Below are positions 27,999-37,448 of a stretch of 62,337 bases of DNA, piece after piece. The stretch comes from a virus, in IMG/VR virus record IMGVR_UViG_3300035228_001109, positions 1 to 62,337 of that record; one strand, written 5' to 3'. Position numbers and translations under genes: made by a program. The notes under the pieces are model-generated. The model worked only from the letters and a program-made list of their open reading frames with translations, did no database searches and was not told the origin of the DNA. Within the stretch, counting starts at the first letter, position 1. Every line of letters begins with the position of its first letter.

Positions 27999-30900
27999 TT
28001 ATTTATTGAGTTTATCTTCAAGAGAAGAAACTTTATCGGAAAGTTCCTTGATTGCCTCAATCAAAAGTGGGACAATTTTTTCATACTGAACAGTAATGTA
28101 ATCATCATCACGAGTCTTGACTGCTTCAGGAAGAACTTTTTGAATTTCTTGTGCAGAAACACCTACGTGTCTTACATCAGTTGGGAAACCAAGTTCAGCA
28201 CCTTTTTCATTGAAGTTGTACGTAAATCCACTTAGAGAGCAAACTTTAGCGAGAGCATCATCTAGTGGTGCCTTGTCGGTCTTAACACGATCATCAGATA
28301 TGAAAGCAATAAGATCTCCCTTTAATCTTAAACTATTGCTTGATGAGTCATAGGATATTCCAGAATCAACTCTTGCCCTAGTATAATGACCTCCAGGTGC
28401 GGTTCCTTTTTGTAGTAGGAGATAATGTGGACCAGAAGAATTTCCTAAACCATCAACTCTAATATCATTTGATTGAGTTGCAGTGCCATTAAAATTGGAT
28501 GCAGTAACAGTACTACTACTAATTTGAACACTGTTGCTAGCAAAGTTTGCAGATCCAGAAACAGATAATGTACCACCGATTGTAGTATTATCTAATGTTG
28601 TGTTTCCATCGACATTGAGACCATCAAGTTCAGTAGTTCCGTCTACATCAAGGTTGCCTGCAACTGCAAGATCATCAAAAATATTTACACCAGTAGATGT
28701 TGTTTCAAGTCTCTTAGTACCATCATAATAAAGTTCTACAGATCCTGAACCTTTAGCCTTAAACAACCAGGTTTGGTCTGTCTGGTTCCACATGTTAATC
28801 TCACTATCATTGGTATGGAAAACCAGATTTCCATCACCCTGATCTGATATAACACTATTACCCTGAGTGGCGTTATAATAAATCGCTAGATCATCACCAT
28901 CACCAAGCAATATCCTGGAATTATCAGGTAGATCAATGTCTCCATCAACAGTTAATTTACTGCCAAAATCAACATCACCACAAACAAATAGTTTCTTGCC
29001 GATTGCAACACCACCTTGAACTCTCAGTGCAGCATTTGCATCTGTGCAAGAAGTTGCATCATTAGTATTTTGAAAGTCAACTCTACCAATAACTCTCAAA
29101 TCATTATTGAGAACCAGTTTCTTGTTCATTCTCACATCACCGTTGAAGGTGATAGGACCATCAAACTGTGAAAGAATTTGCTTAGACTTACCACCCTCAA
29201 CCAAGATTCTTTCTTTGACAATAACCTCATCAAATACAACAGAGAGTCTATTGGGATCTTCACCAGTTACGGTTGGTGTTGGAACATCAAATGTGGTTTG
29301 TTCACCAGACTGTGCTGAATACTTAGTGTTTCCAATGTAGAAATCACCATCACTGTCCATACCAGTGTAAAGAACAGTACCACAAGAGGTTTCTTGTGCT
29401 TGAGACAAAAACTCTTCTTTTTCACTAAGAGTCTTAACTTGGACTTGTGGAAGACCAGTAGAATAGTTACCAGGACCATATCCAAGATATTCAAAAGTAT
29501 GCCCAGAAGCACGAAGAATGGAAGGTCTACGAAGTTCAATAGGCGCTAACTTGATCTTCTTAATCTGAGCACCGTTTGTGTGTGGTTCAATGATGGTTCC
29601 CATAGAACCACGAATGACCTGAATTTCATCATTGCCACCACCAATAAGAGTTGTAGACCTGAGTCTCATAATCTCATTACCAATCTGGAGGTAAGAACCA
29701 AGTGGGAATCTTGCGATTACTTCACTTGCACCAGTTGGAAGATTGGCAATAAAGTTCTCTTCAGTTGTAATTGATTGACCCAAGAACAACACTTCATTAT
29801 CATAATTTGGAATACCTCTAGTTCCAAGATTTTCACCTAGAGAGTCGGCACTTGCATTGTTAGCAGAAAATCCGTGCTTCAGTACGTGCTTAGTAGCAGA
29901 AAGTGATGTAGTGGAGGAAACTTGGAAAGTATTGTATGTGGCATTATTGACAATAAAATCACCAACAAGACCATTTGAAGAATCAGTAAGTCTTACTTTG
30001 TTACCAACAACAAGTCCATGACCTTCAGTTGTTGCAATTTGTTCAATCCCAGTGCTAGGTGTGGTTACGCCATTAGCAGCAACGATACCAACTCTGCCAA
30101 TAACCATTGCATACTGACCTGAGATAATAACAGGATCATTTGCAGTTTTTGCAATCGTTAATTGTTTTTTGGCACTAGAATCACTAATTCTATAGTAACC
30201 ATCAGTTGCAGTACCAATACCAGTAATTTGAACATAGTCTGCTGTTGCTGTTGAAATGCCAGATAATATGGTTACAATATTTGCAGATGGTGTTCCACCA
30301 ATAGTGCTAGAATCAAAGTAAAGTGTTTCTGAAGGGGTATATCCAGATCCAGGTTCTTTAATAGTTGCAACAGTAACAGCACCACTACTAACTGTAACGT
30401 CAGCAGTTGCACCATCCCACATAGCACTGGATGGTGCGGCATTATTATTAAACAGTCTTACATTAAAATAATTTCCATCAATATGACCTGATCCACCATT
30501 TAATGTTGTGTAGGAATTCAGTCCATTCAGTTGGTGCTCGTCGTCAAATACGATTACCGCAGAAGCACCACTATCAACAACACTAGTAATCTTATTACCA
30601 AGAGAGAATGAATCGACAAACTTGTCAAGAGTTTCCCTAGTAATACTTCTCTTCAGATCATTAGTGACAACCTCACCAAGTGGATTTCTCCTAGCAAGAC
30701 TAACTGCCGATGTTGGATTATCGTCTATATTATCTCTATCTAACTGTGGGTAGAGGTTTGTGACCTTCTGACTATACTTAGAATTTACAAACTCACTTCC
30801 AACAGCATTTCCACTATTAAGAACATAAAGATAGTAAACCCCATCCTGAACATTTTGGATATATGGTTTAATAACTTCTGTACGATAAAGATAGAAGTTC

Positions 30901-33833
30901 TGATTATTATTATTTCTCTTAAATCTTGGAAGTACCTTATTTCTGATGTTGGTATCATTCAGAATATTGCCAGGATCATGAGTAATACCAGAAATATCTA
31001 CATCATTAACTGTAAATGTCTTGTCATCTACAATATCCTCAACATTGAATGTACCATTAAATCCAAAGTTTTTACTTGCTGCACCATTTGTACTACTGAC
31101 TACATCAGAAATAATAACAACATCTTCATTCTTTAGATTGTGTGGTGCATCTGCTCTAATTGTGATTAAGTTTGCACCATTATCGTAAGTGCAAGTAGTA
31201 ATAAATCTAGGATTACGATCAAAATCATAATCTGATCTACCAATATCAGTAAGATTAAAGTCAGAAGTCTCTCTTACATTGACAGTGCTTGAATCTTGTA
31301 AGATAAATCCATTGACTGGATCTCTGGTATTATCAAGTTCCTTAGGAACAACATAACGCATTCTATAGAGTTTTTCATCCAAACTTCTGTCATCTGCCTT
31401 TCTCTTGACATATGTGATTTCACTATCGTTATTGGAAAGAGTAATAATGTGTTGAAAAAGATCACTATTGTTTTCGCAATGTATAAACCATCCAGCAGTT
31501 TCATTTGTTACTACACTAGTTTCTACATTGGTGATAGATCTAGTTGCAGAATCATATTGAATTGGATGTCCAAGTTCACCTGCTGTCTTATCTGAAACTC
31601 TACTCTCTACTCTAATTTGAGATCCAAGATAAACTGGGATGTATATGGGAGTTTGCGCTTCAGCATTAGTTTTGGAAGAAGCAACCTGAAACTGAGTACC
31701 ATTGAGAGATATTCCGTCTGCTCTAGTACCATTCTTTTCAAGGGTGATCGCAAAATATACACTTTCTTCTTCTAAACCTTCAGGAAGATCGCCATTTTCA
31801 CTGAAAATACGAATCGATTCGCCATTTTTTAGATCGTGAGATGCTGTACAATTAAACACCATTTGAGTTGGTGATTGTGCAACAGGAGTTGTGATAGTTA
31901 CATCTCTATAGATCTTTGCAGAAGTATCAGTTCCAGCAATAGTATTTGTATTAAGATCTAATGGACCGTTGGTCATTAAAATCTTACCCTTATGGGTATC
32001 GTCGTCTAGGAAAACTTCATCATCGACTCTAGAACCAATCCTATAACCCTGAGAAATGATTGGAGGTGGTACATCTTCTGCAACGTATCCTAACAGATAG
32101 ATTCTATTCGCTCTGTTAATACTTTTAGTTCTACTAACATCAAACTGAACCCACTCAACCTCAACTTCTGTATCAGAGACTGATCTAGGAGCAATAATAT
32201 TAGTAATATAACCTTTATCATCTTTGGTAAATGCATCTCTCTTAAATCCTTCCGCGCCAAGAGAGAACTGACCAAAGTTAGAGTTAGAGTTAGTAATCGA
32301 TGCGTCACCACCACTATCTGCGAGGAAGTGTAAGTGGAAACCAATAGCAAAGACCGAAACAACCTGAACAACCGAATCGTTGCTCATCTTAATGTGAACT
32401 GTCTTCCAACCCTCTCTATAAACAGCGTCGGAACTTAGGTGTAAGACTTGATTTGAGTTTGAAGACTCTGCTGATAGTTCATCCCCAGATCTAGTTTTAT
32501 AGTTAATACCCTGCCACTGACGATTAGTCACATTGTACTTAACAAAAGCACGATCATCTTTCTGCAGAGATACAGCAGTAAATTGTGCAACAACCATTGA
32601 GCGGAAACCATCCGCCTTAGAACCATCAGCATGCATACCCTGCATACCATAGACAGAACGCAATGATACGTTAAAGATATATGGAGATGCACCAGAAACT
32701 GTATCAGTCTCAATAGTTACGCTGGCATTTGATCCAATACTTAATCCCGCAGGTTGACCAGCAGGAAGGTTTGCCCTTACAAATGGAAGTGCATATGTAA
32801 ATCTAGTTTCATCAAGAACTTGAACAACTTTTGTTGAAATATTATAGTCAGGTTCACTGATTCCACGAATCTTAATAGGTGTACCTGCACTCAGTTCGTG
32901 ACCAATTTGAGTTGTGACTGTAACAATAGTTCCAGGAGTTGCACCATCGCCAGAAATAATATTGGAGATCTTTACTGGGTCAGCACCAAATGCACCAACA
33001 ATTTCCCATTCTGGACGCTGCTTGGAGAAAGATTCTGCTTGTGATGGGAATTTCTGATCAATTTCTCTACCAGATGCTCTGTTGAAAGCATTACTGATCT
33101 TGCTATAGTACATATCAAGGTCAGTGAGTTGATACCCACCAACCAAGTTGACACCATCAGCATATTCAAAGCAAGTAACTTTGTGGTGTGAGAATACAGG
33201 TTTTGATCTATTGTTTTCAGAGAAATCTTTAGGATCAGTGTAAACTAAACCACTCTCATCACCATCAAAGAAAGTGAACTGCCAGAAGTAGCAAGCACCA
33301 GTAATTCTAAAGATCGCAGACTGCTTTACCGTATCGTCTGTTGGATTGGGAACATACTTAGGTCTAACTTTAGTCTTTCTTAAATCTAGACCAACGATAG
33401 AAGTACCACGAGGAATAATGATACCACCAAACACACTATTAAACTTATACAGGATATTATTTTCCTGTGTAAGGTCAAAGTTGGAGTTAAGAGTAAGAGT
33501 TAATTCTGCTTGAGCATTTGTTTGTGCTCCATTTGGTGCAACAGAAATTGCATTATTACCAATATCCTGAATTGCATATCCAGGTCTATTATCAATTAAG
33601 TGCTCACCAGGAAACACCAGAATTGTAGTCTTCTCTACAATATCATTGTCTTCACCCCTAAGATATGAAAATCTTGCCGACTCAATCAGAGCACGTTGAA
33701 TCGTTTTAAAAGGTTTTGTTAATGAATTGCCTTGGTTTTCGACACCATCAGTGGAATCAAGGTCATTAGGATTAACGTACAGAATGCGACCTTCGGCATT
33801 CTTGATAAAATTCTCAAGCTTATTAAGAGGCAT
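27999..33833 (-). CDS. Giant tail fibre/spike protein with S74 chaperone domain
   Basis: 1944 aa, the largest gene here. The N-terminus (MPLNKLENFIKNAEGRILYV then LTKPFKTIQRALIESARF) resembles pectate-lyase-like baseplate fibre starts of cyanophages. A long beta-rich shaft follows. The last 110 residues hold the intramolecular chaperone/peptidase S74 signature: SDDRVKTDKAPL with the Ser-Lys dyad region, GFTYNF, GVSAQEIQKVLPEAV and VPLLIEAIKELSDKV. S74 domains help trimerise fibres and then cut themselves off. A late motif lies 33 nt upstream. Confidence 0.75.
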   Translation of the reverse strand: MPLNKLENFIKNAEGRILYVNPNDLDSTDGVENQGNSLTKPFKTIQRALIESARFSYLRGEDNDIVEKTTILVFPGEHLIDNRPGYAIQDIGNNAISVAPNGAQTNAQAELTLTLNSNFDLTQENNILYKFNSVFGGIIIPRGTSIVGLDLRKTKVRPKYVPNPTDDTVKQSAIFRITGACYFWQFTFFDGDESGLVYTDPKDFSENNRSKPVFSHHKVTCFEYADGVNLVGGYQLTDLDMYYSKISNAFNRASGREIDQKFPSQAESFSKQRPEWEIVGAFGADPVKISNIISGDGATPGTIVTVTTQIGHELSAGTPIKIRGISEPDYNISTKVVQVLDETRFTYALPFVRANLPAGQPAGLSIGSNASVTIETDTVSGASPYIFNVSLRSVYGMQGMHADGSKADGFRSMVVAQFTAVSLQKDDRAFVKYNVTNRQWQGINYKTRSGDELSAESSNSNQVLHLSSDAVYREGWKTVHIKMSNDSVVQVVSVFAIGFHLHFLADSGGDASITNSNSNFGQFSLGAEGFKRDAFTKDDKGYITNIIAPRSVSDTEVEVEWVQFDVSRTKSINRANRIYLLGYVAEDVPPPIISQGYRIGSRVDDEVFLDDDTHKGKILMTNGPLDLNTNTIAGTDTSAKIYRDVTITTPVAQSPTQMVFNCTASHDLKNGESIRIFSENGDLPEGLEEESVYFAITLEKNGTRADGISLNGTQFQVASSKTNAEAQTPIYIPVYLGSQIRVESRVSDKTAGELGHPIQYDSATRSITNVETSVVTNETAGWFIHCENNSDLFQHIITLSNNDSEITYVKRKADDRSLDEKLYRMRYVVPKELDNTRDPVNGFILQDSSTVNVRETSDFNLTDIGRSDYDFDRNPRFITTCTYDNGANLITIRADAPHNLKNEDVVIISDVVSSTNGAASKNFGFNGTFNVEDIVDDKTFTVNDVDISGITHDPGNILNDTNIRNKVLPRFKRNNNNQNFYLYRTEVIKPYIQNVQDGVYYLYVLNSGNAVGSEFVNSKYSQKVTNLYPQLDRDNIDDNPTSAVSLARRNPLGEVVTNDLKRSITRETLDKFVDSFSLGNKITSVVDSGASAVIVFDDEHQLNGLNSYTTLNGGSGHIDGNYFNVRLFNNNAAPSSAMWDGATADVTVSSGAVTVATIKEPGSGYTPSETLYFDSSTIGGTPSANIVTILSGISTATADYVQITGIGTATDGYYRISDSSAKKQLTIAKTANDPVIISGQYAMVIGRVGIVAANGVTTPSTGIEQIATTEGHGLVVGNKVRLTDSSNGLVGDFIVNNATYNTFQVSSTTSLSATKHVLKHGFSANNASADSLGENLGTRGIPNYDNEVLFLGQSITTEENFIANLPTGASEVIARFPLGSYLQIGNEIMRLRSTTLIGGGNDEIQVIRGSMGTIIEPHTNGAQIKKIKLAPIELRRPSILRASGHTFEYLGYGPGNYSTGLPQVQVKTLSEKEEFLSQAQETSCGTVLYTGMDSDGDFYIGNTKYSAQSGEQTTFDVPTPTVTGEDPNRLSVVFDEVIVKERILVEGGKSKQILSQFDGPITFNGDVRMNKKLVLNNDLRVIGRVDFQNTNDATSCTDANAALRVQGGVAIGKKLFVCGDVDFGSKLTVDGDIDLPDNSRILLGDGDDLAIYYNATQGNSVISDQGDGNLVFHTNDSEINMWNQTDQTWLFKAKGSGSVELYYDGTKRLETTSTGVNIFDDLAVAGNLDVDGTTELDGLNVDGNTTLDNTTIGGTLSVSGSANFASNSVQISSSTVTASNFNGTATQSNDIRVDGLGNSSGPHYLLLQKGTAPGGHYTRARVDSGISYDSSSNSLRLKGDLIAFISDDRVKTDKAPLDDALAKVCSLSGFTYNFNEKGAELGFPTDVRHVGVSAQEIQKVLPEAVKTRDDDYITVQYEKIVPLLIEAIKELSDKVSSLEDKLNK
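28000..28007 (-). promoter_or_regulatory. Late promoter motif (AATAAATA)
   Basis: The minus strand reads AATAAATA 14 nt before the ATG at 27986. Confidence 0.4.
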
Positions 33834-33865
33834 CTTATTCTAACAACTATTAGATTTCTATGTTT

Positions 33866-33873
33866 TATTTATT
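33866..33873 (-). promoter_or_regulatory. Late promoter motif (AATAAATA)
   Basis: The minus strand reads AATAAATA 33 nt before the ATG at 33833, overlapping the stop of 33872..34180. Confidence 0.4.
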
Positions 33874-34180
33874 AACCCATAAAATCTTCATCATCATAGA
33901 ATGGAATTAAATCTTCAGGCAATTCTTTTGCGTTTGAAATTTTGATAGAATCAAAGCAAGGATGCATTTGCTCCATCATTAGATAATTAGATCCTTGATA
34001 AACATCTTTTATTTCATAACTCCAATGTTTATTTGCTTCTTCTACTAACTCTCTGTCCCAAAGATGACCCTCCGGCATTTCATCGAAGGTAAATGGTATT
34101 CCTCCCAAAAAATACATTTTGACAATTTCTCTCTCATCATTGTACCAACAATGCTTTGTAGTTATCTTAAATGATGACAT
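33872..34180 (-). CDS. Hypothetical protein next to the tRNA cluster
   Basis: 102 aa from the ATG at 34180 (MSSFKITTKHCWYNDEREIV); the 106-aa call needs a TTG. Contains FLGGIPFTFDEMPEGHLW and an acidic C-terminus with DDEDFMG. It has a late motif 20 nt upstream, so it may be a structural or assembly protein. Family not recognised. Confidence 0.5.
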   Translation of the reverse strand: MSSFKITTKHCWYNDEREIVKMYFLGGIPFTFDEMPEGHLWDRELVEEANKHWSYEIKDVYQGSNYLMMEQMHPCFDSIKISNAKELPEDLIPFYDDEDFMG

Positions 34181-34199
34181 AAGACTATGCAAGTGGTTT

Positions 34200-34207
34200 T
34201 ATTTATT
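34200..34207 (-). promoter_or_regulatory. Late promoter motif (AATAAATA)
   Basis: The minus strand reads AATAAATA 20 nt before the ATG at 34180 and directly after the tRNA-Leu 3' end. Confidence 0.4.
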
Positions 34208-34211
34208 TTAA

Positions 34212-34295
34212 TGCGAGAAGGGGGACTTGAACCCCCACGAGATTACTCTCAACAGATTTTAAGTCTGGTGCGTCTACCGATTCCGCCACACTCGC
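34212..34295 (-). tRNA. tRNA-Leu (anticodon TAA)
   Basis: The minus strand begins GCGAGTGTGGCGGAATCGG and ends GGGGGTTCAAGTCCCCCTTC plus TCGC and A. It folds with D-arm GCG...CGC, an anticodon loop containing TTAA (anticodon TAA), a long class II variable arm (GAGAGTAATCTC) and a perfect 5-bp T-stem. Acceptor pairing is 5 of 7 with a T-T mismatch. CCA is not encoded. It reads UUA, a frequent codon in this AT-rich genome. Confidence 0.85.
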
Positions 34296-34299
34296 TTAG

Positions 34300-34372
34300 T
34301 GCTTCCTGAGAGGATCGAACTCTCCTTAGGCAAATTATGAGTTTGCTGCATTCACCAGATTGCTAAGGAAGC
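34300..34372 (-). tRNA. tRNA-Met or tRNA-Ile2 (anticodon CAT)
   Basis: The minus strand folds as a 73-nt class I tRNA: acceptor GCTTCCT/AGGAAGC (7 bp), anticodon stem CAAAC...TTTG with loop CTCATAA (anticodon CAT) and T-arm GAGAG...CTCTC. CCA is not encoded. CAT may read AUG, or AUA if the C is modified to lysidine. Only 4 nt separate it from tRNA-Leu. Confidence 0.8.
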
Positions 34373-34375
34373 GAA

Positions 34376-34463
34376 TACTCGTGGATGGATTTGAACCATC
34401 TCAAAGCCTCTAATCTGGAGGAAAAGGTATATAAAACCTCTCTGACTACCAAGTCTCACGAGC
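34376..34463 (-). tRNA. Aberrant class II tRNA-like sequence, anticodon uncertain
   Basis: 88 nt on the minus strand. Acceptor GCTCGTG/CACGAGT and T-arm GATGG-TTCAAAT-CCATC are intact. The D-arm is shortened (GAC-TTGGTA-GTC). The best anticodon arm, GAGGT-TTTATAT-ACCTT, would give anticodon TAT (Ile AUA) with a long variable arm CCTC-CAGATTA-GAGG, an odd mix because tRNA-Ile is class I. It may be a decayed tRNA, a tRNA-like RNA, or a tRNA with altered identity. Confidence 0.5.
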
Positions 34464-34473
34464 GGATGATGAA

Positions 34474-34647
34474 CTACTGAGCTTCGTTATTGTTCTCAGT
34501 GTGTATTCGTATCAGTTCATCATCGGCAGGCATCATCACTGCTGCCTTACCATCTTCTCTCACAATACCTATAGTCTCGCCTTTTTCGACTCTTTCTAAG
34601 AGTTCGTCAAAATTATCTTCCCATTCTTTTAGAGTAAAAATTTCCAT
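34474..34647 (-). CDS. Phd/YefM-type antitoxin-like protein without a toxin
   Basis: 57 aa, MEIFTLKEWEDNFDELLERV, then KGETIGIVREDGKAAVMMPA and DELIRIHTE. The order helix-strand-strand (NFDELLExVExGExIGIVREDGxAAVMxPADD) matches the Phd/YefM antitoxin N-terminal DNA- and dimer-forming domain. The adjacent gene is not a recognisable RelE/Doc toxin. Likely roles: neutralising a host toxin during infection, or autoregulated DNA binding. Its ATG overlaps the stop of 34647..34850 (TAATG). Confidence 0.65.
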   Translation of the reverse strand: MEIFTLKEWEDNFDELLERVEKGETIGIVREDGKAAVMMPADDELIRIHTENNNEAQ

Positions 34648-34850
34648 TAAACCTTATCCCCTTTAACTGAAAGATCTGCATACTTAATTTGATCGTCATT
34701 AAGACGAGAAGTACATACTTCCATAACATTCATAAACTCTTCAGGAGTATCGCATTTAATGAAACGTTCTTCTCCCTGATCACTAATGAGAAGAAAGGAG
34801 CGAGAACAAATATCTATCACTACACCTTCAACGTATGCCTCAGTGTTCAT
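34647..34850 (-). CDS. Conserved cyanophage protein
   Basis: 67 aa, MNTEAYVEGVVIDICSRSFL, then RFIKCDTPEEFMNVMEVCTS. A beta-hairpin start and a helix; the pattern YVEGxVxD...RSFLLISDxGxERFIxCDT is recalled from cyanophages. Translationally coupled to the antitoxin-like gene and behind a clear sigma70-type promoter. Not toxin-like by sequence. Confidence 0.65.
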   Translation of the reverse strand: MNTEAYVEGVVIDICSRSFLLISDQGEERFIKCDTPEEFMNVMEVCTSRLNDDQIKYADLSVKGDKV

Positions 34851-34873
34851 AGTGGTTTTTTGATTACCTTGAT

Positions 34874-34902
34874 ATTATAGGGCATCTGAAACGTTCCGTC
34901 AA
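34874..34902 (-). promoter_or_regulatory. Sigma70-type promoter
   Basis: The minus strand has TTGACG (34897..34902), a 17-bp spacer and TATAAT (34874..34879), 24 nt before the ATG at 34850. It probably drives the two small genes and the tRNAs beyond. Confidence 0.7.
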
Positions 34903-34903
34903 G

Positions 34904-36955
34904 TCATTCAAAGGTAATAACCACCAATCCATTCTGACCACTACCACCATATCCTGCAACATAATCTACATCACCAGTGTCTCGAGCACTCCTACCTCCT
35001 CCAGTTCCTGTCTGTCCTGATTGACTTACAGTGTTAGTCCAGTTGCCAGTAATGATACCTGAACCACCACCGCCGCCCCCGCCAGTACAGTCACTATCAT
35101 ATCCACCGCCGCCACCGCCGCCATAGTATCCAGCACCACCGCCGCCACCACGTTTTCCCTGATAGGTTCCGTGACCACCAGAGTCTCCGCCATTATTGCG
35201 GTAGAAAGCATTATATCCAGAGGAACTAAAATATGTTCCAGAATCTGATGAATTTCCACTACCGGAACCTGCTCCTCCGCCACCACTTTGGCTAGCGCCA
35301 CCACCACTATTTGGTCCACCAAGACCACCTGATCCTCCACCACCAGAACCATTCCCCCCACCATATCCACCATTAGATGCCTGACCAGCACCGCCACCTC
35401 CACCAGCGATCATAAGATTAGATCCATAAACGATACCTGCAAATCCGCCACCGTCACCAGCACCAGAACTTGCCATACTATTTGGTTGCGAACCTGTTCC
35501 CGATCCACCAACCCACACAACTACCTGACTGCCACCTGTTACGGGTATTGTTCCTTCAACGTGACCACCTGAACCACCACTAAAGTTTCCACCATCAAGA
35601 CCAGTTCCAGAGGCAGGACATTCTCCAACGCCTGCTCCACCAGCACCCCATAACTTTGCTGTCATTGTTGTTGAATTAGCAGGCACATTAACTGAATATG
35701 TTTCATTGCCAGAACCAAGGTAATTGAAAGTAAAAATACCTTCAAATACTACCTTTGCATTTTGTCCTGCTTCTCCAGCGTTTCCTCTATCTGGATAATT
35801 CTGACCATTGGAAAACCCACCAGTAAATCCATTAATGATAGAAGAATGAACATATCCTGATCCACCTCCGCCACCAGAAGCATTGCGGGTGGTATTTCCA
35901 TTATCATTACCACCACCACCGCCGCCACCGCCATAGTATCCAGCACCGCCGCCGCCACCGCCTCCAGCGTTTGGATGACCATTTGTCTGACCATTGCCAC
36001 CAGTTCCACCCTGTAAAGCACTACCACTATTTCCACCAGCACCACCACCTGATCCACCAGAACTTTGTGATCCTCCTCCACCACCAGTAGAACCAACTTC
36101 GGTATCAGGAGAATTAGTACCTGCACCACCAGAAGGACCGCCACCAGGACCGCCAGGAGATGATCCATGACCCAATCCACCACCTCCTCCACCACCAGCA
36201 ATTAATCTTGCGTTAGATTGATTGATCGTTGATGATGAAAAAATACCTGCAAGTCCGCCACCATTTTCTCTTCCAACCCAACCAGAACTTGCTCCTGCAG
36301 ATCCCGAACCATAGTTTAATCGTATATGAAGCACTTCATTTGCAAGTAAATTGAAAGTTCCATATGAATATCCACCTTGACCACCCAATGAACCTTGACC
36401 ACCTTGACCCCAAAGATATGCTTTTAACCTTACATTTGTAGCAGCAGTATATGTGAATGAAGTTGAAGTATCTGCGTCAAAAACAAGATTACCATCACCA
36501 CCAAAATCGTGAAATGATCCTCCACCACCTTGTCCGTCATCAACTCCACCAACACCTGTAGACTGAGAACCCTGAATATAAACTGACTGTGTTGTTTCTA
36601 GTAATTGACCACTATGAGAATTTGATCTAATATCAATAACAAATCCTTCACCTTCTTCTATAACACCATCAGAAGCAATTGCTTTAGTGAAAGAACCACT
36701 ATCACTATTGATAGTAAATGTTCCTGTTAATGAATTATCTGCAAAATCCGATGCTGTTATTGTACCTAAAGTGCCTCTAATAGTATAATAAAGAGTAGTT
36801 CCATCTTCAATATCATCTGAAGTAACAGTAACTGTAATTACATTACCTTCTGTTAGGTTTCTTGGTGCAACAGAAGATTGCACAGTCTTAATTGGCGCAC
36901 CAAGAAAACCATATCCACCAGCGTTAATTGATGAATTTGTTCCAAATATAGGCAT
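34904..36955 (-). CDS. Large glycine-rich adhesin with Calx-beta-like domain
   Basis: 683 aa. Residues 25-130 show a Calx-beta-like sandwich (NLTEGNVITVTVTSDDIEDG ... GVIEEGEGFVIDIRSN). After it come two tandem glycine-rich modules (about 150-405 and 410-683), each ending in repeats such as GAGYYGGGGGGG and closing with xVVxxE/xVVITFE. Paired Gly-rich modules look like a duplicated receptor-binding tip. It lies between tail-fibre genes; host range function is inferred. Confidence 0.6.
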   Translation of the reverse strand: MPIFGTNSSINAGGYGFLGAPIKTVQSSVAPRNLTEGNVITVTVTSDDIEDGTTLYYTIRGTLGTITASDFADNSLTGTFTINSDSGSFTKAIASDGVIEEGEGFVIDIRSNSHSGQLLETTQSVYIQGSQSTGVGGVDDGQGGGGSFHDFGGDGNLVFDADTSTSFTYTAATNVRLKAYLWGQGGQGSLGGQGGYSYGTFNLLANEVLHIRLNYGSGSAGASSGWVGRENGGGLAGIFSSSTINQSNARLIAGGGGGGGLGHGSSPGGPGGGPSGGAGTNSPDTEVGSTGGGGGSQSSGGSGGGAGGNSGSALQGGTGGNGQTNGHPNAGGGGGGGAGYYGGGGGGGGNDNGNTTRNASGGGGGSGYVHSSIINGFTGGFSNGQNYPDRGNAGEAGQNAKVVFEGIFTFNYLGSGNETYSVNVPANSTTMTAKLWGAGGAGVGECPASGTGLDGGNFSGGSGGHVEGTIPVTGGSQVVVWVGGSGTGSQPNSMASSGAGDGGGFAGIVYGSNLMIAGGGGGAGQASNGGYGGGNGSGGGGSGGLGGPNSGGGASQSGGGGAGSGSGNSSDSGTYFSSSGYNAFYRNNGGDSGGHGTYQGKRGGGGGAGYYGGGGGGGYDSDCTGGGGGGGSGIITGNWTNTVSQSGQTGTGGGRSARDTGDVDYVAGYGGSGQNGLVVITFE

Positions 36956-37446
36956 TATCCACCACCAAAACTACTCAAAGTCCCTAAAACTGTGTAACTT
37001 AATATATCGTTTTTAATAATTGCAAATGTGTATACGTTTATTGCGTTTGTAAATCCAGATGTTGGTGATGTTGAGTTTATCCACTTGACTGCAACTACTT
37101 CACCATCAATTTTAAATCCAGTTGTTGTTGGGTTTGACATAACATATGCACTGCTGCCCATATTGATGAGTGCAGTAACTACTATACTTTTTTCTTTTGG
37201 TATACCTCTAAGACCTGTTATATTAAAGGTAAAATTTCCAGTAGATTGTTCATTATAATTGTGGAGAGATCCCTTTCCTAAATCAATTACAAGTTCATTG
37301 TATGCCGTATCTTTATATACACAAACTTTTTCAAAAATTTCTTGTACATTTGCAGTTGACTCTAGATTTAATCCGCCAGAAAATTTTGCATTAGAGAGAA
37401 AATCTGAGTTTCCTGCAAAAATAGACTCAAAATTGTATTGTGTCAT
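36955..37446 (-). CDS. Fibre-associated beta protein
   Basis: 163 aa. After a short N-terminal anchor (MTQYNFESIFAGNSDFLSNA) comes a beta-domain with FTFNITGLRGIPKEKSIVV, FKIDGEVVAVKWINS and INVYTFAIIKNDILSYTVLG. The same domain plan ends the fibre protein 61322..62248. It overlaps the adhesin gene by 1 nt (TAATG), so it may be its adaptor or chaperone. Confidence 0.5.
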   Translation of the reverse strand: MTQYNFESIFAGNSDFLSNAKFSGGLNLESTANVQEIFEKVCVYKDTAYNELVIDLGKGSLHNYNEQSTGNFTFNITGLRGIPKEKSIVVTALINMGSSAYVMSNPTTTGFKIDGEVVAVKWINSTSPTSGFTNAINVYTFAIIKNDILSYTVLGTLSSFGGG

Positions 37447-37448
37447 AG

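Noticed and set aside
35749-36201. 150-codon minus frame rich in Val/Ala within the glycine-rich adhesin
   Set aside because: Shifted reading of GGN codons (GTN/GCN) in the adhesin; the same applies to 27020..27439, 35026..35403 and 58410..58670.
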